NCBI GenBank assembly: GCA_036785325.1
Contig: JAXIVH010000084.1
Location: 817,858 to 881,857 of the forward strand
Direction of reading: 5' to 3'
DNA from: Urophycis tenuis
Lineage: Eukaryota; Chordata; Actinopteri; Gadiformes; Phycidae
DNA: 64,000 nucleotides
Shown one piece after another: positions 13,597 through 27,600 of the stretch. Below the pieces are notes generated by a model that saw nothing but the letters and a program-made list of their open reading frames with translations, made no database searches and was not told the origin of the DNA. Position 1 is the stretch's first letter; each line of letters begins with the position of its first letter. The translations under genes and the position numbers were made by a program.

Positions 13597-13965
13597 TATA
13601 TGTATATATACGTGCATAAGTTTTAGGCGGGTACAATGCTGTAAACTACGAATGCTGTCAAAAATATAAATCATACATATCTTCTTTATCAATTTACAAA
13701 ATGCCAAAATGATCCATTGCTACAAATCCGAAATACATATTACACACCAACAACATCCTCCAATCTTCCAGCAAAAATCAATCAGGTAATCATATTGGGA
13801 AGCCCTCCGACACGTGCTGCTGAAGCAAGGGGACACAGCAGACGAGTGGCACGGGGTGAGACGTGCTCCGGGGAGAGACGGCGTATTGTCAACAAAAGGA
13901 GATAATGATCCACCGCGCTCCACATGGAACAGATGTTAACATGGAGGGGACCAACCTTCCCCCCA

Positions 13966-14354
13966 ACACACACACACACACACACACGCACGCACACGCA
14001 CATACAGAGACACACACACGCACGCAGACGCACATACACAGACACACACATACGCACACACACGCACGCACGCACACACTAACACGCACGCACACACACA
14101 CACACATACAGACACACACACACACGCACGCATGCACGCACTAACACACACACGCACGCAGACGCACATACACAGACACACACAAACGCACGCACACACA
14201 CACACACACACATACGCACACACACGCACACACTAACACACACGCACGCACACATACAGACACACACACACGCACGCACGCACACGCACATACACAGACA
14301 CACACGCACACACACATACGCACGCACATGCACACACACACACACACACACACG
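13966..14354. repeat. Compound CA/GCAC/ACAGAC microsatellite
   Basis: Nearly 400 bp of CA interrupted by CGCACGCA, CATACAGA and CACTAACA units in irregular order, with a smaller related block at 14443-14493. Confidence 0.93.
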
Positions 14355-14494
14355 CCCTTGATTGACACACTGTGCCAGTCCTGGCTCATTGTTAGTTTGT
14401 AAGCCATCTTTTTAATATACCCCGCCCTCCCCGCCCCTACACACACATATGCACACACGCACACACACACATGCGCACACACACACACACACAC

Positions 14495-15575
14495 CCGAGG
14501 TAGACTCTACCAAACGGCGTCAAGGCGTCAACGTGAAGCGAGCTCAGCCCAGATATGGTCGTCCCACTTGTGTCACGACTGACCTCCACTCTCACACAAA
14601 AACTCCTAGGGAGACCGAGGCGGGAGCCCACTCTCTGTCAATACCTGAATCTGGACCAATGGAATCAGGGCAGTGAGCGAGCCACGCTGACAAGGCCCTC
14701 CCATCTCTTGTTCAGTATCCATTTCCCCCCCCCCCCCCCCAAGTGCCTCCGAGCACCAAGCATCTCGCCCCCCTGTGCCACCAGCTCCTATTCTTATGAC
14801 GGCGTGGTCATTTCGATGCCTCCCTTTGTGTTTACCAGGTCACTGCAGCTAATACATTCAGCAGTAACAGGTCATTTACTTTCGGTTGGTGCGAGACCCC
14901 TGCTGATCCACTAGATGTGCTTTGTGCTCATGCAGAGACAGCCACAGAAACACATTGAATAAACAAAGACGTCTCTTCCGTTGAGAACAGGGGGGGGGGG
15001 GGGGGGGGGATAGGTAACCCAACATAATATTAGAGATATCGCCCCCTCGCCTTTTAACAAAGTGGGATTATCCATTTCTATGAATTACGCATTTAGTGTG
15101 AAATTTAGGAAGTTAGCGAGAAATCAGTTAAACTATACTCAACAATGGTGGACATTTTAAAACACATATGCCATGATACTGTTCACAGCTCTCCTATACA
15201 GTCAATACAGCCCAGTTCCTCTGCTCACTGATTTCCTGGCAAACAGGAAGATGACCCATGTGTCTTTTTCCTGTCGGCTAGGGGGAAAAAATGGGTTCTC
15301 TGATGTTACCCATCATCTCCAAATCTTCAAGTGTTTAACACAGAACTTCTGGATTTACCCAGGTAACCCTAATTTTTGTCTAGTTTTTTTTAATTTTTTT
15401 TTTAAAGGAGGTTTGCCTGTTTGCAACAATGGCCCCATTTGGCAAGAGACGTTTAGCACCACAGACAACAGACTTCATATTAGACACTAGCACCATCTAG
15501 TGGCATTAGCCTTCTGCAGCACTCACCATAAAAATGCTTAATTGACATGGGGAACTACATTCAAACCACAGACAA

Positions 15576-15577
<2 letters not shown>
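14495..15577. other. Single-copy DNA with poly-C and poly-G runs
   Basis: A poly-C run near 14727-14740 and a poly-G run near 14991-15009. No gene is recognised. Confidence 0.45.
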
Positions 15578-15660
<83 letters not shown>

Positions 15661-15661
15661 C
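15578..15661. repeat. (GT)n microsatellite
   Basis: About 84 bp of GT with a few GCGT variants. Confidence 0.95.
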
Positions 15662-18049
15662 GGGAGTTTCAAGGTAAACTGAAGAAGGTCCTTCTTCCAC
15701 TCAGAATCCGCTTGCGTTGTATTCGACGAGCCCAGCCTCAGGACATGCAGCATGCTGGCGAGCTCTCCTTATGTCAGTTGAGTTGCTCTTTAACAGCACA
15801 ATCGAAGCCCCCGCCATGTGACCAGTGAACCTGTGACGTCAGAACAATCAACCATCGCCAACACAGTGCACTTTTGTTTCCAGGATCATTTCATAAATTT
15901 AATGTCTTGCATTTCGGAGAAATAGGTAAAACGGCACCATTATTCTTAAATTTTAATACAGTATTCTTTTTTTCTTAATTTTGTTTCATAGCACTTTATT
16001 GTTTTTCCTGAGAGTTTTGTCCGTCGTCCATTTGCAGACACGTACAATATATACTGTATTGTTGTCAATACAGTATATATAGTGCTTGTTTTCAATTTGC
16101 GAATAGTTTAATCACCGTCAAATCATGTCAAACTAGGCCTGAATCCAATAAATCAGAAAACGCCATGAATAAATCATTTGTCTGAGACTGAATGAGAAGA
16201 GATGGCTTGGAATGGTAACAGGCGTTTCCTTTGAACAGTAGTCAGCAGAATGATTTTGCATGCTTCATAAAATAAAAGTTTTACTTTTAATGGACAATGC
16301 CATTAATGGCATTAGCCTTCCACTGCTCTGCTCAGTATATCATGTTTATGGTGCACAGCAAATGAGTCGATTATGAGACTGCCATGTCATCGATATTGTT
16401 TTGGAGCATAGATCATGTTTGATTTTTACTGTCTGGTAAAACATAGTTTACCCTTTTATATTTATTACAGTAGTAAATGTAATAAAATAATTTCAGAGGG
16501 AACTTTGAGCTCATTGTTAAGACAGACAATGACTAAGTTCCTGTTTTGTTAAAAATGGCTGTTGCCCTTTTCCTAATTGGATGGTAAATAGGTTCCACTC
16601 CTCCATGCTAGCCCATAGGTGCTAATCTGTGGCTCAGGGGAGGCTGCCGGAAGCTCGCGTGCGGAGGAGAGAAGATGGTCTGAAATAGAAGGCTCCAATT
16701 TTAGCACCGGTTGGAAACCGTTGAATCATGACCCCATAGCTTCCCATTTTTGGGTTGCAGCTAGCGATGCTGCATCTGGACATGTGGAAACTCTGTGCTT
16801 TGAAAGCAAAACGAGATAACAATTTTTAACAGCAACTATTTTTTGTCAACTGTCAACTATTTTTTTTTCCCTCAACTTTTTTCCGACACTTCGGCACTGC
16901 TGAATCACAAATGAGACACCAGGGACCCGGTCGACAAATACCCACTGAACACGTTTCTGGGATAGAACCTCTACCAGTAGAATAAATAAGCGACCGACAG
17001 GAGGACAAACAAAAGAGGTGATTACAAAAGCGGGAGAGCGCTGCGAAACAACAAGTAGCACAGAAATCAACCTGGATGAAACAGAAACACCAGAGCCACA
17101 CACGACACCTACCCCCCCCCACCCATCCCAGAGTGTCCCACTATAGTCTAGACATGAATGACGTGGCCAGGAAAGTCCACCCATCCGAACACAGCACACG
17201 CATTTGTATGAGTAAGAGATAAAATAAAAAATGTAAAAAAACAAAACAAAAAAACAAGCGAAACACTGTCCTGAACTTTTTGCCTCGGCTCTAACTCTGC
17301 CATCCGTTTTGTAAACAAAGCTGTGAGTGTTGATTGGAAGATGAGAACAGGGAGGCCACAGGCAGAGCAGTTCTGGCTGACCCATCAACATGTGCTGCCT
17401 GAAGAGCGCACACAGTACATCCTCAGATAGAGCGTGGGCCCTGTTCTGAACGTGTGTGGTTATACCATTCGTCTGGGCTTGCTGGTTATTGCCATAATTA
17501 CAATCTCAATTGGCCGACACTATTTCAAGTTTAGTTGCACAGCTGTCTCTTTCACCAGCACAGACCAGAGATTGTCTGCGCGCTCCTTTTCATAGACCCA
17601 TTTAATTGTTAGGCCATAATGCTGTTAGATATGGTCACGGACCTGAACACAGAAATACAATATTTATCATATTGCATCCTATTTAGCATAAAAAAAGTGT
17701 TGTTGGGGCCTATTTGTTTTTTTAATCTTCAATGTATAGACACCCTTGGGCCCAGAACTACAACGTCGGTCAAATGTTTTCACACAGACTCGTGTTTTAA
17801 AAGGAAAATAAGTCATTAAATGAGACACAATTGGATAATCTACTTAGGGAGTGATTGAAGCGTCAACCATGCAAGTGAGACATGATTGTGTCATAACAGG
17901 AAGTCAGAGTGACATTTAAAGAGGACTCTATTCCTCAAACCATAGGAGGAGATAACGGTAGAGCCATGGTAGCCTTATGTGACATGAAAACGAAAAGGTA
18001 AGCACATGCTTTATCCAACAATACATATACTATGTATTGTTATTAACAG
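15662..18049. other. AT-rich single-copy DNA
   Basis: No gene is recognised. A short palindromic patch TATACTGTATTG...CAATACAGTATATA lies at about 16050-16080. Confidence 0.4.
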
Positions 18050-18067
18050 CCAGCCAGACAGACAGAC

Positions 18068-18098
<31 letters not shown>

Positions 18099-18130
18099 AA
18101 TAATTTAATGATCCCTGAGGGAAATTGCAT
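18050..18130 (+). repeat. (CAGA)n plus retroposon-like 3' tail
   Basis: A CAGA tetranucleotide run is followed by a TTTAATGATCCCTGAGG-type sequence. The same arrangement recurs at 23,418-23,477 and 49,581-49,648. This combination is typical of 3' ends of fish non-LTR retroposons; the exact family is not assigned. Confidence 0.6.
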
Positions 18131-18650
18131 TATTATCATTATCATATGCTATGTTGCGTTTTCAGTGGGCCTTTTTTTCATCCCATTATATTTTACTGTA
18201 TTCATTTATGTACTAATTATTATGATTAGCATTACAACAGCTAGCTATTATATATTGCTGGTATTGGATCTTTTCCCTCATAGCTATTACTACATGCATA
18301 TACCTTAGAAGGTTATGCGTGAAAACATTGCATGCCATGGTACGACTGAGGACATGTTAATCACAGTGTAACTGTCACTGTTGAAATTGGACTTTGCAAT
18401 TGAGATTGGGTCAAACTGGACCCTCAGTGTGTGCATGTGTGTGTGAAAAGAATATATATTAATATATACTATAACAGAACATAATTTCTATTCCACTGCT
18501 GTACTTGAAGTATATACTATATTTAAAAACATGCACTATGATGTGCATCTACTTGGTGCGCTATAGATGTGTATCTTCATCTGTCCATCTGTCCATTCCT
18601 GACATTTACCCATATGCATGTATTTAACAGGGGAGTTTATATGTGTTGTT

Positions 18651-18652
18651 GT

Positions 18653-18690
<38 letters not shown>

Positions 18691-18745
18691 CTACTAGTGG
18701 TAGTAGTAGCAGCAGTATTAGTAGAAGTGTTAGTAGTAGTGCTGG
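18651..18745. repeat. (TAG)n trinucleotide repeat
   Basis: A run of TAG/AGC triplets with an internal ACTACTAG turn. Poly-Ser and poly-Leu frames over it are artefacts. Confidence 0.9.
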
Positions 18746-19348
18746 TGGTAATATCAATAATATGAATAATACATTTTCTAATGGAAAGAAAAATGTTATT
18801 CCATTGTTTTGCTTCTAACTAGAAAGACTTGAGGACTTCTTAAATGAGATATTGTAACTGTAATGTAACTCCTTAATACAATATACTGGATCAGCATGCA
18901 AACATCTCTGAATGTGTGCAGCAACACAACATGAAAACCCCAAGCTGTGGTCTGAACTTTAAACGGCAAAAAGGAACCCATGATCATCTAAGGACACTCT
19001 CATTCTTTCAGATGATGTTTCGGATCTTTCAGATGATGTATGTCTTGGAGCAGTGAATCAAAAAACAAAAGCGTATCTTTATGAGATTAATGCTTTAAGT
19101 AAACGCATTATTTTCACACCAAGAAGCATACAGAAGACGATGAAAGCAAAGTGCCAAGGCAAATTAAGAAATGTCTTGATATTATCTTTTTACTGTCTTG
19201 AACCATTTCATCACATACACATAATGACGTGGACAGTGGGAAATTGGAGGTTAATTCACACAATGTGTAAAATGTATAAAAAGTGCATAACGCTGCCTGT
19301 TCTTATTGAAAATGTATTTGAAGTGTAGCAAGCTCAGTAGCACCAGCG

Positions 19349-20040
19349 TAGATAGACTCAGGGAGGTTGGAGCCAGAGCGGAATAACAAAAAATATGGAA
19401 CACCATAGAAACACACACCAAACTCTTGATCTAGTCCTTTTGGATTTTGAGTCACTTCAAGGTCATTGTCACTTGACCAAGACAAGACATCAATAATCAA
19501 TCAATCAATAAATTGTGACCATCATGGAGAACACATACAGAGATGACCTTTGTCTCTCCGTTGTCATGGTGTTGGCATGAAGTAGCATTGTAGAATGACG
19601 GGGGAAACTTTTTCTGCAAATAGATGTGGGCCTCTTGCCTTGTGCAAACTGCACAAATCGATAATAGATGTGCACCCTGTTCAATGGTAAGCTTTACAGT
19701 CGGCATCATGACATCCATGATACAGTTTGGATTGGACATGCTGGACATGCAGCATTTGCATTAAAAGCTCATAGCTTATCATATCATCAATTAAAATGTG
19801 AATTATCTGATTATAATTGAGTTACATTGTAATGATGTCTAATGCATATAAATCCTGTGAATGTATGTATGAATCTCCCTATACATTTGCAGACTCCTGA
19901 AGCTGTGTATTGCAGACCACTATATATATATATACCTTGAAGTGACTCAAAATCCAAAAGGACTAGATCAAGAGTTTGGTGTGTGTTTCTATGGTGTTCC
20001 ATATTTTTTGTTATTCCACTATGGCTCCAACCTCCCTAAG

Positions 20041-20130
<90 letters not shown>

Positions 20131-20190
20131 TGTATGTGTAAAATTTATTGAAATAGTGGTCTGCAATGCACAGCTTCAAGAGCCTATTTT
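19349..20190. repeat. Nested inverted repeats around an (AT)n tract
   Basis: An arm at about 19349-19462 returns as its reverse complement at about 19934-20044 with only a few differences. A second, shorter pair (19891-19926 and 20153-20185, core GTGGTCTGCAATGCACAGC) flanks the second long arm and the (AT)n at 20045-20114. No open reading frame for a transposase is present. It may be a MITE-like or foldback element or an inverted duplication. Confidence 0.8.
20045..20130. repeat. (AT)n followed by (CA)n
   Basis: About 70 bp of perfect AT dinucleotides followed by about 16 bp of CA, sitting between two arms of the inverted repeats. Confidence 0.95.
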
Positions 20191-20199
20191 GTTGAAATA

Positions 20200-21136
20200 G
20201 TTTTTGCACAAAATACACAACCATTGGCTTTCAACAGAGTTAAAATCAGCTAAGGACCCGTTAAGGATGGGGGTGGGGGGGTTAAAAGCATCTAATTAGT
20301 CCGATTATGGTGCAGCTGCGGTGGCCGGGGCTTTGAGGTGGTGTTACCGAGGGATCACTCGGCCGGGGAATGCATCTCTCCGACAGCTTACGCACTGCCA
20401 GGTTCAGTTATGTTTTGAGGATGCTATGGGCTTTGTCTGCCGAAATACCTTGCAGAGTGGGTCAGGTTTTAGTGTTCCGCAGAATGAGAGCCACACGCTG
20501 CGGCCGATTGTTGTGTGATTTCTCACACATGCGCCCGATATGTGAATTGCAATAAAAGGAATGCAATTGTGTCTTTCAAATATTAATACAATACAGTACA
20601 ATGGCGGTAGTATGCAGGAAGACAACATGTGCAAAGGTTCCGAGCTTTAGGCATAATCAGGCAATTTCAACGAATACACAAAGGTGAAAGGAGAGAAAGT
20701 AAATGATTACAGTTACTAGTAATGTCAGAAAACAATGGTGAAGCCTTTTTTCTAAATGGAGAATCACATGTATGATTATGTGTTTCTGAAAATTGTACCA
20801 CAGATGCAGCTAACATGCTTATTTTCACATGTCTGTACTTACACCCCATCGTACCGCCTGGAGATTAGTAGATAAATACACAGAGAAAGACCGGAATGCC
20901 GCATAACCCTCTTGGCAAACATGTCTTCAGCATATGGAATACACAACACCATGTTCTGCACAAAGGAATCTCTGGCCTGCCTCGCACTCAATGCAGATAT
21001 TGTTGCAAACTTCCCTGATTCAGGACAGCATAATGGGTCGTGTATGTGTGCATGTATGGGAGTATTTATGTATGCACACTTGTCTATGAGTTTGCAGTTT
21101 GCACAAGCATATACACACAAGTGTATAAAGTATATT
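20200..21136. other. Single-copy DNA
   Basis: No gene is recognised. The patch 20,310-20,520 is richer in CpG than its surroundings but shows no exon signals I can defend. Confidence 0.4.
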
Positions 21137-21238
21137 GTGAGTGTGTGTGTGTGTGTGTTTTGAAGTGTGCACGTATTCATGCATCGATGTGTGTGTGTGT
21201 GTGTGGTTGTGTTGGAGTGTGCACGCGTACATGCATCG

Positions 21239-21273
<35 letters not shown>

Positions 21274-21298
21274 GAAGTGTGCACGTATTCATGCATCG

Positions 21299-21341
<43 letters not shown>

Positions 21342-21351
21342 TGTGTGTGTA
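21137..21351. repeat. (GT)n array with a 32-bp spacer repeated three times
   Basis: Three spacers containing GTGTGCACG and ATGCATCGATG (about 21158-21189, 21207-21240, 21269-21300) alternate with GT runs. It ends about 70 bp before the candidate mitf exon 1B. Confidence 0.9.
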
Positions 21352-21420
21352 ATCCGCCCAAGCGTTGACTGTATGTATCTTCACCCCTGTTGCCCTTCTT
21401 GGGTGGGCCCGGTCCTACAG

Positions 21421-21670
21421 AGCGCGATGGCACCTGCACGGCCCCCCTAAGCGTCTCCTGGCCATACCCCCTCGACGCCCACCCCTCAAGCCCCATGCGA
21501 GGAGCCGGCGGCGGGGGCAGTGTCCGTGGGGCTCTCAGCGGCTGGACCAGGATCCAACCGGGACCACCAGCGCCACCGGGACCCATGGCAGCCCGCGCTC
21601 CCCTTCCACTGGTGTCCCGCCAACGCCAAGTCTTCCTGCTGCCACCCAGACACCCGTGGAGAGTTTAGAG
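21421..21670 (+). CDS. mitfa: Diverged mitf exon 1B-like exon (long isoforms)
   Basis: A pyrimidine-rich stretch ending GGTCCTACAG precedes 21421, and a strong donor (GAG then GTAAGC) follows 21670. In the frame ending at phase 0, the last residues read GVPPTPSLPAATQTPVESLE. The exon 1B of vertebrate MITF ends SVPTTLPSATQVPMEVLK and is also phase 0 into exon 2. Splicing to 34201 would give ...VESLE-VPTHLETPTKYH, as expected. The upstream half (Arg/Pro-rich) does not resemble the usual Gln-rich RQQLMREQ segment in any frame, so it may be diverged or partly decayed. The frame stays open back through 21421, where the first base completes a preceding codon. No upstream exon 1A was recognised in the window. 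Confidence 0.55.
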
Positions 21671-21679
21671 GTAAGCGGT

Positions 21680-24600
21680 CCGTCCGGTGGCCAGACTGCT
21701 ACTTTTCATCCACTGTACATGTATTGAGACATGCAGTGTTTAAGGGTGTGAATATTTAGATAATTTTTGGCCTTATTTGGAATTACAAGAACTGTGTTAA
21801 AGGATTTATACCTGTAAGCTGTTTTTTTAAACCTATTCTGTGGCTGAATCACCTTGGAAGACAAAGAAATGCAGCTCCTTGAGCCCAGACCCAAATCCAT
21901 AGGGGGATTATCTGATGACAGAATTCCTGTTTCTGTTTAATCCTATTTGCTCCACTACAGTTGATGTGTGTTGGTTGTGGTCATTGATTCCATTCCTGGT
22001 ATGTCCAAGTGGAGCATAAACACGAGCCTCTGGGGGGAAAACAATGCGCTTTATTCAAACACGGACGGTGCGAGTATAGAGGAAATAAATGGGCTCAAAA
22101 ACATAGAAAAACTACGAAGAGGTAAGCGGCAACTTTTAAAGTTACCTCCGACTTAAAAAAAAAAAAAATCTAATTTTAAACATGTAAACGTGGTGTAACC
22201 TCTCTTTTTCAAAGTAGAAAACCCCGACACATTTTTGGCCCGTGAATAATCAGGGAGACTAGACTACGCACTGACGGCCATGCTCTGGCACTTCTAATGA
22301 CTTGAATTGTTCAAACCAGCCGCAAGAGAACAAACCACATTGTGGCAGTAAAAACCATTTGGTTACAGTACTTTTCACAGATTTTTAACAGTGTTGTTCT
22401 ATCACTTTTTGCTATTTATTAGAGTCATGCATGTGTTGCGTTTTTGTCAGATGCGTTTTGCAAGCGTAGTGCAGAGCTATGCCCCCTCCTTCTGCTGAGA
22501 ATCTTTTAAAAGTCATAAATGGCATCAATTGCAGAGTTCAGCTGACTTCTGGTTTCTGAAATTTGAGTATATACACTTGATATCTGTTAGTACTAAAATG
22601 TAGTGTGATAATGTTACTGTACCCCTAGTGTAATTTAGCAATATTTGTAATTTAATAGTAATTAATAATGTATCAATAGTTGTATCTGTTTCTTTTATAG
22701 CTTTTTTACCACTGCAAAAAAAAAGTACTTCCGTTTTTATAGTAGTCTTTTGAAGTTGTTCTATGAAAAGGTTAAACAAAGGCACTCTCACATCTAGCAA
22801 TAGTCTAGTGCGTACGGTAAGTGGGCCCCTCGCTGAGATCCAAGTTTCCCAGGCAAACGCTTCTCGACAGTTTGAACTTGACCTTGTCTGTGGATTACCA
22901 AGAGAACCTCCAAAGTCTTGCAGGAGGCAAAATTAGCTTACGGGTACCAGTCCGATCCCTTGGACCGTGAAAGCGAAAAACACAGAGCTCAGATGAATGT
23001 GTCTGAGTGTGGGGGACCCTAGGTTATCCGAGTTACCTTTAACCTCTGGGAGAACTCAGTAAGGAGCCAGTTCAAGGATCAAGGTGAAAAGCAGTCAATT
23101 TTACCACTCATTCTACACAAAGACAGCATGGAATGCACATAATTAGGCCCGGTCTTGAGCCACTTTAACGAAAGAAGCAACAGCTCAAATGAGATAATCT
23201 GGGATCACCCCCAAGGATTTAGATAATTCTAATCAATAACAAAACCATTGCTAAGCATTCGTCGGGAACCCAGCACATAACACACAAATACTCATGCATT
23301 CCACAGCTGTGGAAAGCTAAATTCTCTCATCATCAGTCCCTCCAATAATCAATCTACTGTTCTGAAGAACTAGTCCAAACTTGTCTAGTCCTGCATCATT
23401 GCAAATAACGATGAATCAGACAGACAGACAGACAGATAGACAGACATACTTTAAAGATCCCTGAGGGAAATTGCATAAATGTAATCAAATGTTATACATT
23501 GTTACCCTCTAAACTAGGAATACACGTTTCCTCCAACCTACTGTAAATAAGTGAAGCATAACAAACTTTTGCTTTCTCTAAGATACTGAGAGATCAGATG
23601 TGATGTATAATTCCTCATGATATATTATGAATGCCAGTCAAATGAGGCTTTCGTTCACATTAAACTTATTCAACGATTAATCCAGTGTTTACGGTTGCAT
23701 GGCACTCATGGTCATCTCATTTCTGAATTTGGACAGCAATCTACTCTTAATATCTGTGGCCCTCGCCGTTAGGTTGAAGGGGAGGCCTGGAGAAGCGCCT
23801 GGAAAGGCTGACTTTTAAATATCATCGGATTTAGCTCCACGTGCAGTTTTACAGTGGTCGGGGTGACCTTTTCCTTCCAACTGAAGGCACCACAGAGAGT
23901 GAGATAATGCTTTATCTTTGTACTCTACTTGGAGGAGTGGGTAGGGAGGGGCCACTCTACTTTGCTCACTCCACGCTGTAAGGAGCCTTTTGTTTGTTTA
24001 ACTCAACAGACTCACTTAATAGACATTTTTTCAATTTCTTTAACTGATTATAAATTAATAGTGGAAACGATTGTTCTTGAAAAAGGCAAACAGCGTGGAA
24101 GAAACATGTACACGTGCACGGTATACAGCACACAGATTTGAAAACCCATCCCATGTGTAAGTAAATCCTATTGCCTTTATATATATATAAGAAATACGCA
24201 AGCATTGAAATAGTTTTTTTTATCTCAACCACATGCATCACTGGTTCCTTCCATGCACTTTTTTTTGCCCTTGACATTTTACAGTCCAGTCCTGTCCCAA
24301 GTTATGTCAAATGTAATCTCTGCAAATGTAATCTCTCTCTCTTGAATAAAAACATACCCATTAGAAATGGGACAGGGACATCCAAATATCTTCACCAGAT
24401 AAAACGCGTGAAAACCAACACTTTGTGGATTCATTAGGGCCACTAGATTAAGCTTTAATATACGTCCCATAGGCAAGTGCGTGTTTGCGAAGAAAAACTT
24501 CACAAACCCTGGGCCATCTCTCTAATTCTTGGAAATTGATGGAGCATTCTTGCCGAGCATTCAGTAGCCAGGGGGTTAGACACGCAGAGACGAAGCTTTG

Positions 24601-27600
24601 TGCTAAGAGCCTGCTATTGATGAAGAAGCCTGTCAGAGCAGCATAGGTTAGCATGGCCTTGAAGAACCCTTATCAATAACCAAATTGCATTCGTTTTTTT
24701 TGTTTAATGGCTATTTGGTTTACTGACGGAAAGAGCACGTACACTAGATGGCTCGCCACTGGGAAATAATGCCCTGTCACAGACTTTATGGAATTACCAT
24801 TATCAGGAAGGAGTCGGCAGACAGAGTTCTGCTCTGCGGCACTTGTGTCTGAAAATAAAGCGATGTAGGAAGTCAGTATGGCTGTTACCCTTGACATGGT
24901 GGTTGTATGTGAGACAAGGCCAGCATTATGCTATCTATGTGTTCTTGCCTCCTACTCCAACCTACCTCCAACCTACTTTGCAGAAACTATGTCTGTCTAT
25001 CGAGTGTCTGTTAGACGCTTGTCTTTTAAGTTAAATACTTCCATTGTGGTCCACATTAGAACAATCCAGTTGTCCAATTGCTCTGCGAGCCTGGCCTTAA
25101 GGGTAAATGACTAATCATATTTTTCTTCAAGGATCAGTGTTAACCGACAGGCTGTAACAAAACCCCTGTATGACCAAACCAAACATTGGATTGGGCTTTT
25201 TGACAACCATGAAAGTACATTTTCTTGATAGTGTTGACATTTAAAATCACATGTTGTTACTAGTTTCACATTTTCAGGTCAAAATAACTTGAAAGTGAAC
25301 AGCCTAACCCTCACACTACATACAATGTAAGGCACACTTTAACAGAAATGCAGCAGTGGGTAAATAAGTTAAGAATCTGCTGGTTGGTTTTATAGGAAAT
25401 TCACCACACAGCGTGGTGATTAGCTTTACCCTCTGAATGAGGCAGCCATTAACATCAACAGCTGCCCAGACAGAGCTCCACACATCCACATTGTGACGTT
25501 AGCATAACCTCTTGGTGGCGGTTTTCCCTTCGCCGTGACGTGAAAAGGATGGGACTAGAGCTCAGAGGAGAGTAGAACGTTCACAAACATAGGATTTTAC
25601 ACAGTTTTCTATTAATTATGGTATTATTGTAGCAGTGACAAAATGGCATTGAATACATACTAAGACATATAAAACAAAGGCATTTTGGGTTCACTGGTAT
25701 GTAAGGTGTTAAGGCAATACAATAGTCGTAGTAAGGAAGTACCATCAAGATAATTTACTACAATGTGCAAAAACGACACCGGCATCCAAACAGACAAGTC
25801 TATCAACTGTTTTGCCTTTCATGGACGGAGGTGTGGAGTGTTGGGGCCCTGGGCAATAATTTACATCTTCCAAACTATTTACATTACCATTGTAAGGTAA
25901 TGCCATATTGCTCAGACTTTCTAATGGAAGTAACTCCAACTCCAACACTGGCTATTCAATAGTCACAATGATCTCATTTGTTAGCTAAACTGTATGTGAG
26001 TGATCACAATTGTTCAACAAGTTACCAAATAAAGTTTTCTCTTCATACATTTCTTGATTACGTTTCAATGTGAACAGCACAGAGGACCTGAATGTATCAT
26101 GACTTTATGTTGGGATTCACAGCGGGGCCGTTTTAGGGACATGCTTGCCAACTAAGGGGTAATCATGGCAAACAGCCTTTGCAGGTAATGACATAGTATC
26201 CATATCAAATATGCTTGAAACGCTTGCATATGAACCTTTGAATGTAGGTTTACATAATCTCACCTCTCCATTATCTTATATTAATGTTTATGTAAATGAA
26301 TGGAAAGGAACATTTGACTCGATTCAGGAAGTATTGGTACTGGTGGTATATTTTCCATGTATAAATATTATTGCAGTGTTTACTAGAATACAATTGCAAC
26401 ACTGTCCTTTTGAGCCCTGGGTCCTGTATGGGCCGTAGTCACACTGCAGCCTTTCACAACATTCATGTACATTTATATTGACAACTTACACAACACTTTT
26501 GTTCTGATAAGGAAAATAGTGTCATTCCATACTGTGCCAAAAGCCAAACAAGACATATTAATTGAAATAAGTTAATGATTTGTCTTGGGAGGAACATATT
26601 TTTTAACATTTCTCAAAATGACGTTACATTCAATTTCATTTCATTTCATTTCCACATTTCCCAAGTACAATATAGAACATTACCCTAATATCACTTTCAG
26701 ATTAGCTAAAAGGCATAATGTGCAACATTAACGCCAAATGTTTAAAAGTGGTACTGAAGTACAAATCACAATTTTGGAGTGAGTTGACTCAATCCCAGAC
26801 TCAAAGTTCCTGTGGGTTGTCGGGATGCAGACAGTGAAGACAAAGCAAGGGCTATATTATAATTTGAGAATAAGCAACAAGTGTTGATGAGACCTACACT
26901 TTAAGCTAATGTATAAGTTTGCAATTTATGTATTGTTTGCAAATGATAAACTAGCTCATGGGGCATCTGTCTTGAAATTCCTCTGGGCTCTAAGCTGCTC
27001 CATCTTTCAAATCCAACTCCAAGATTTAACGGTGGCTTAGCACTGCTTTGGTCCAGGAGCTTTTTCAAAAGAGGACTAGGCTTTTTAGGTTTCTGTGCTA
27101 ATTTGTGTCATATCTGGTAACCGGGGGTCCTCAAAGAAAAGGGAATTGTCTCAGCAATCATATATGAGTTGATGAGGAGAAATGTAGCTGCTCACGTGGT
27201 TGATGAGATGACCTCTACACATCAACGGAAATCTGACAAAATTCTATGTTGTGTCACAGCTAAACACTACAGACAATGGATTGAATGCCTGAATTGATGA
27301 TATTTAAGTCAGATATTTACGTAGATTTTCTAAGCGCATCATAACATCAGCGTGCAGATGTGCGCTTTAAAAAAACATGATTAACTAGGTTAGTGGTTGA
27401 GTAGCATGAGGTTTGATCAACAGAGGTCAAGAACTTCTGACATTTTCTTCATCTTTTGTTCATGTTCAAGGCCACATGTTCAGAGAAGGCCATAAACTGT
27501 CTTACAAGTCCTCCGTAAATAATGTTAAAGCTGGCTGAGGAGACCAGGGAGGGACCACTCCATGCTGAGAAATTACCCACAGGTTTAGCTGAAGGAAAAG

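Noticed and set aside
21968..22156. Possible further mitf upstream exon ending GAAGAG/GTAAGC
   Set aside because: The donor is good but the peptide resembles no known MITF first exon and the phase to exon 2 is unverified; left unannotated.
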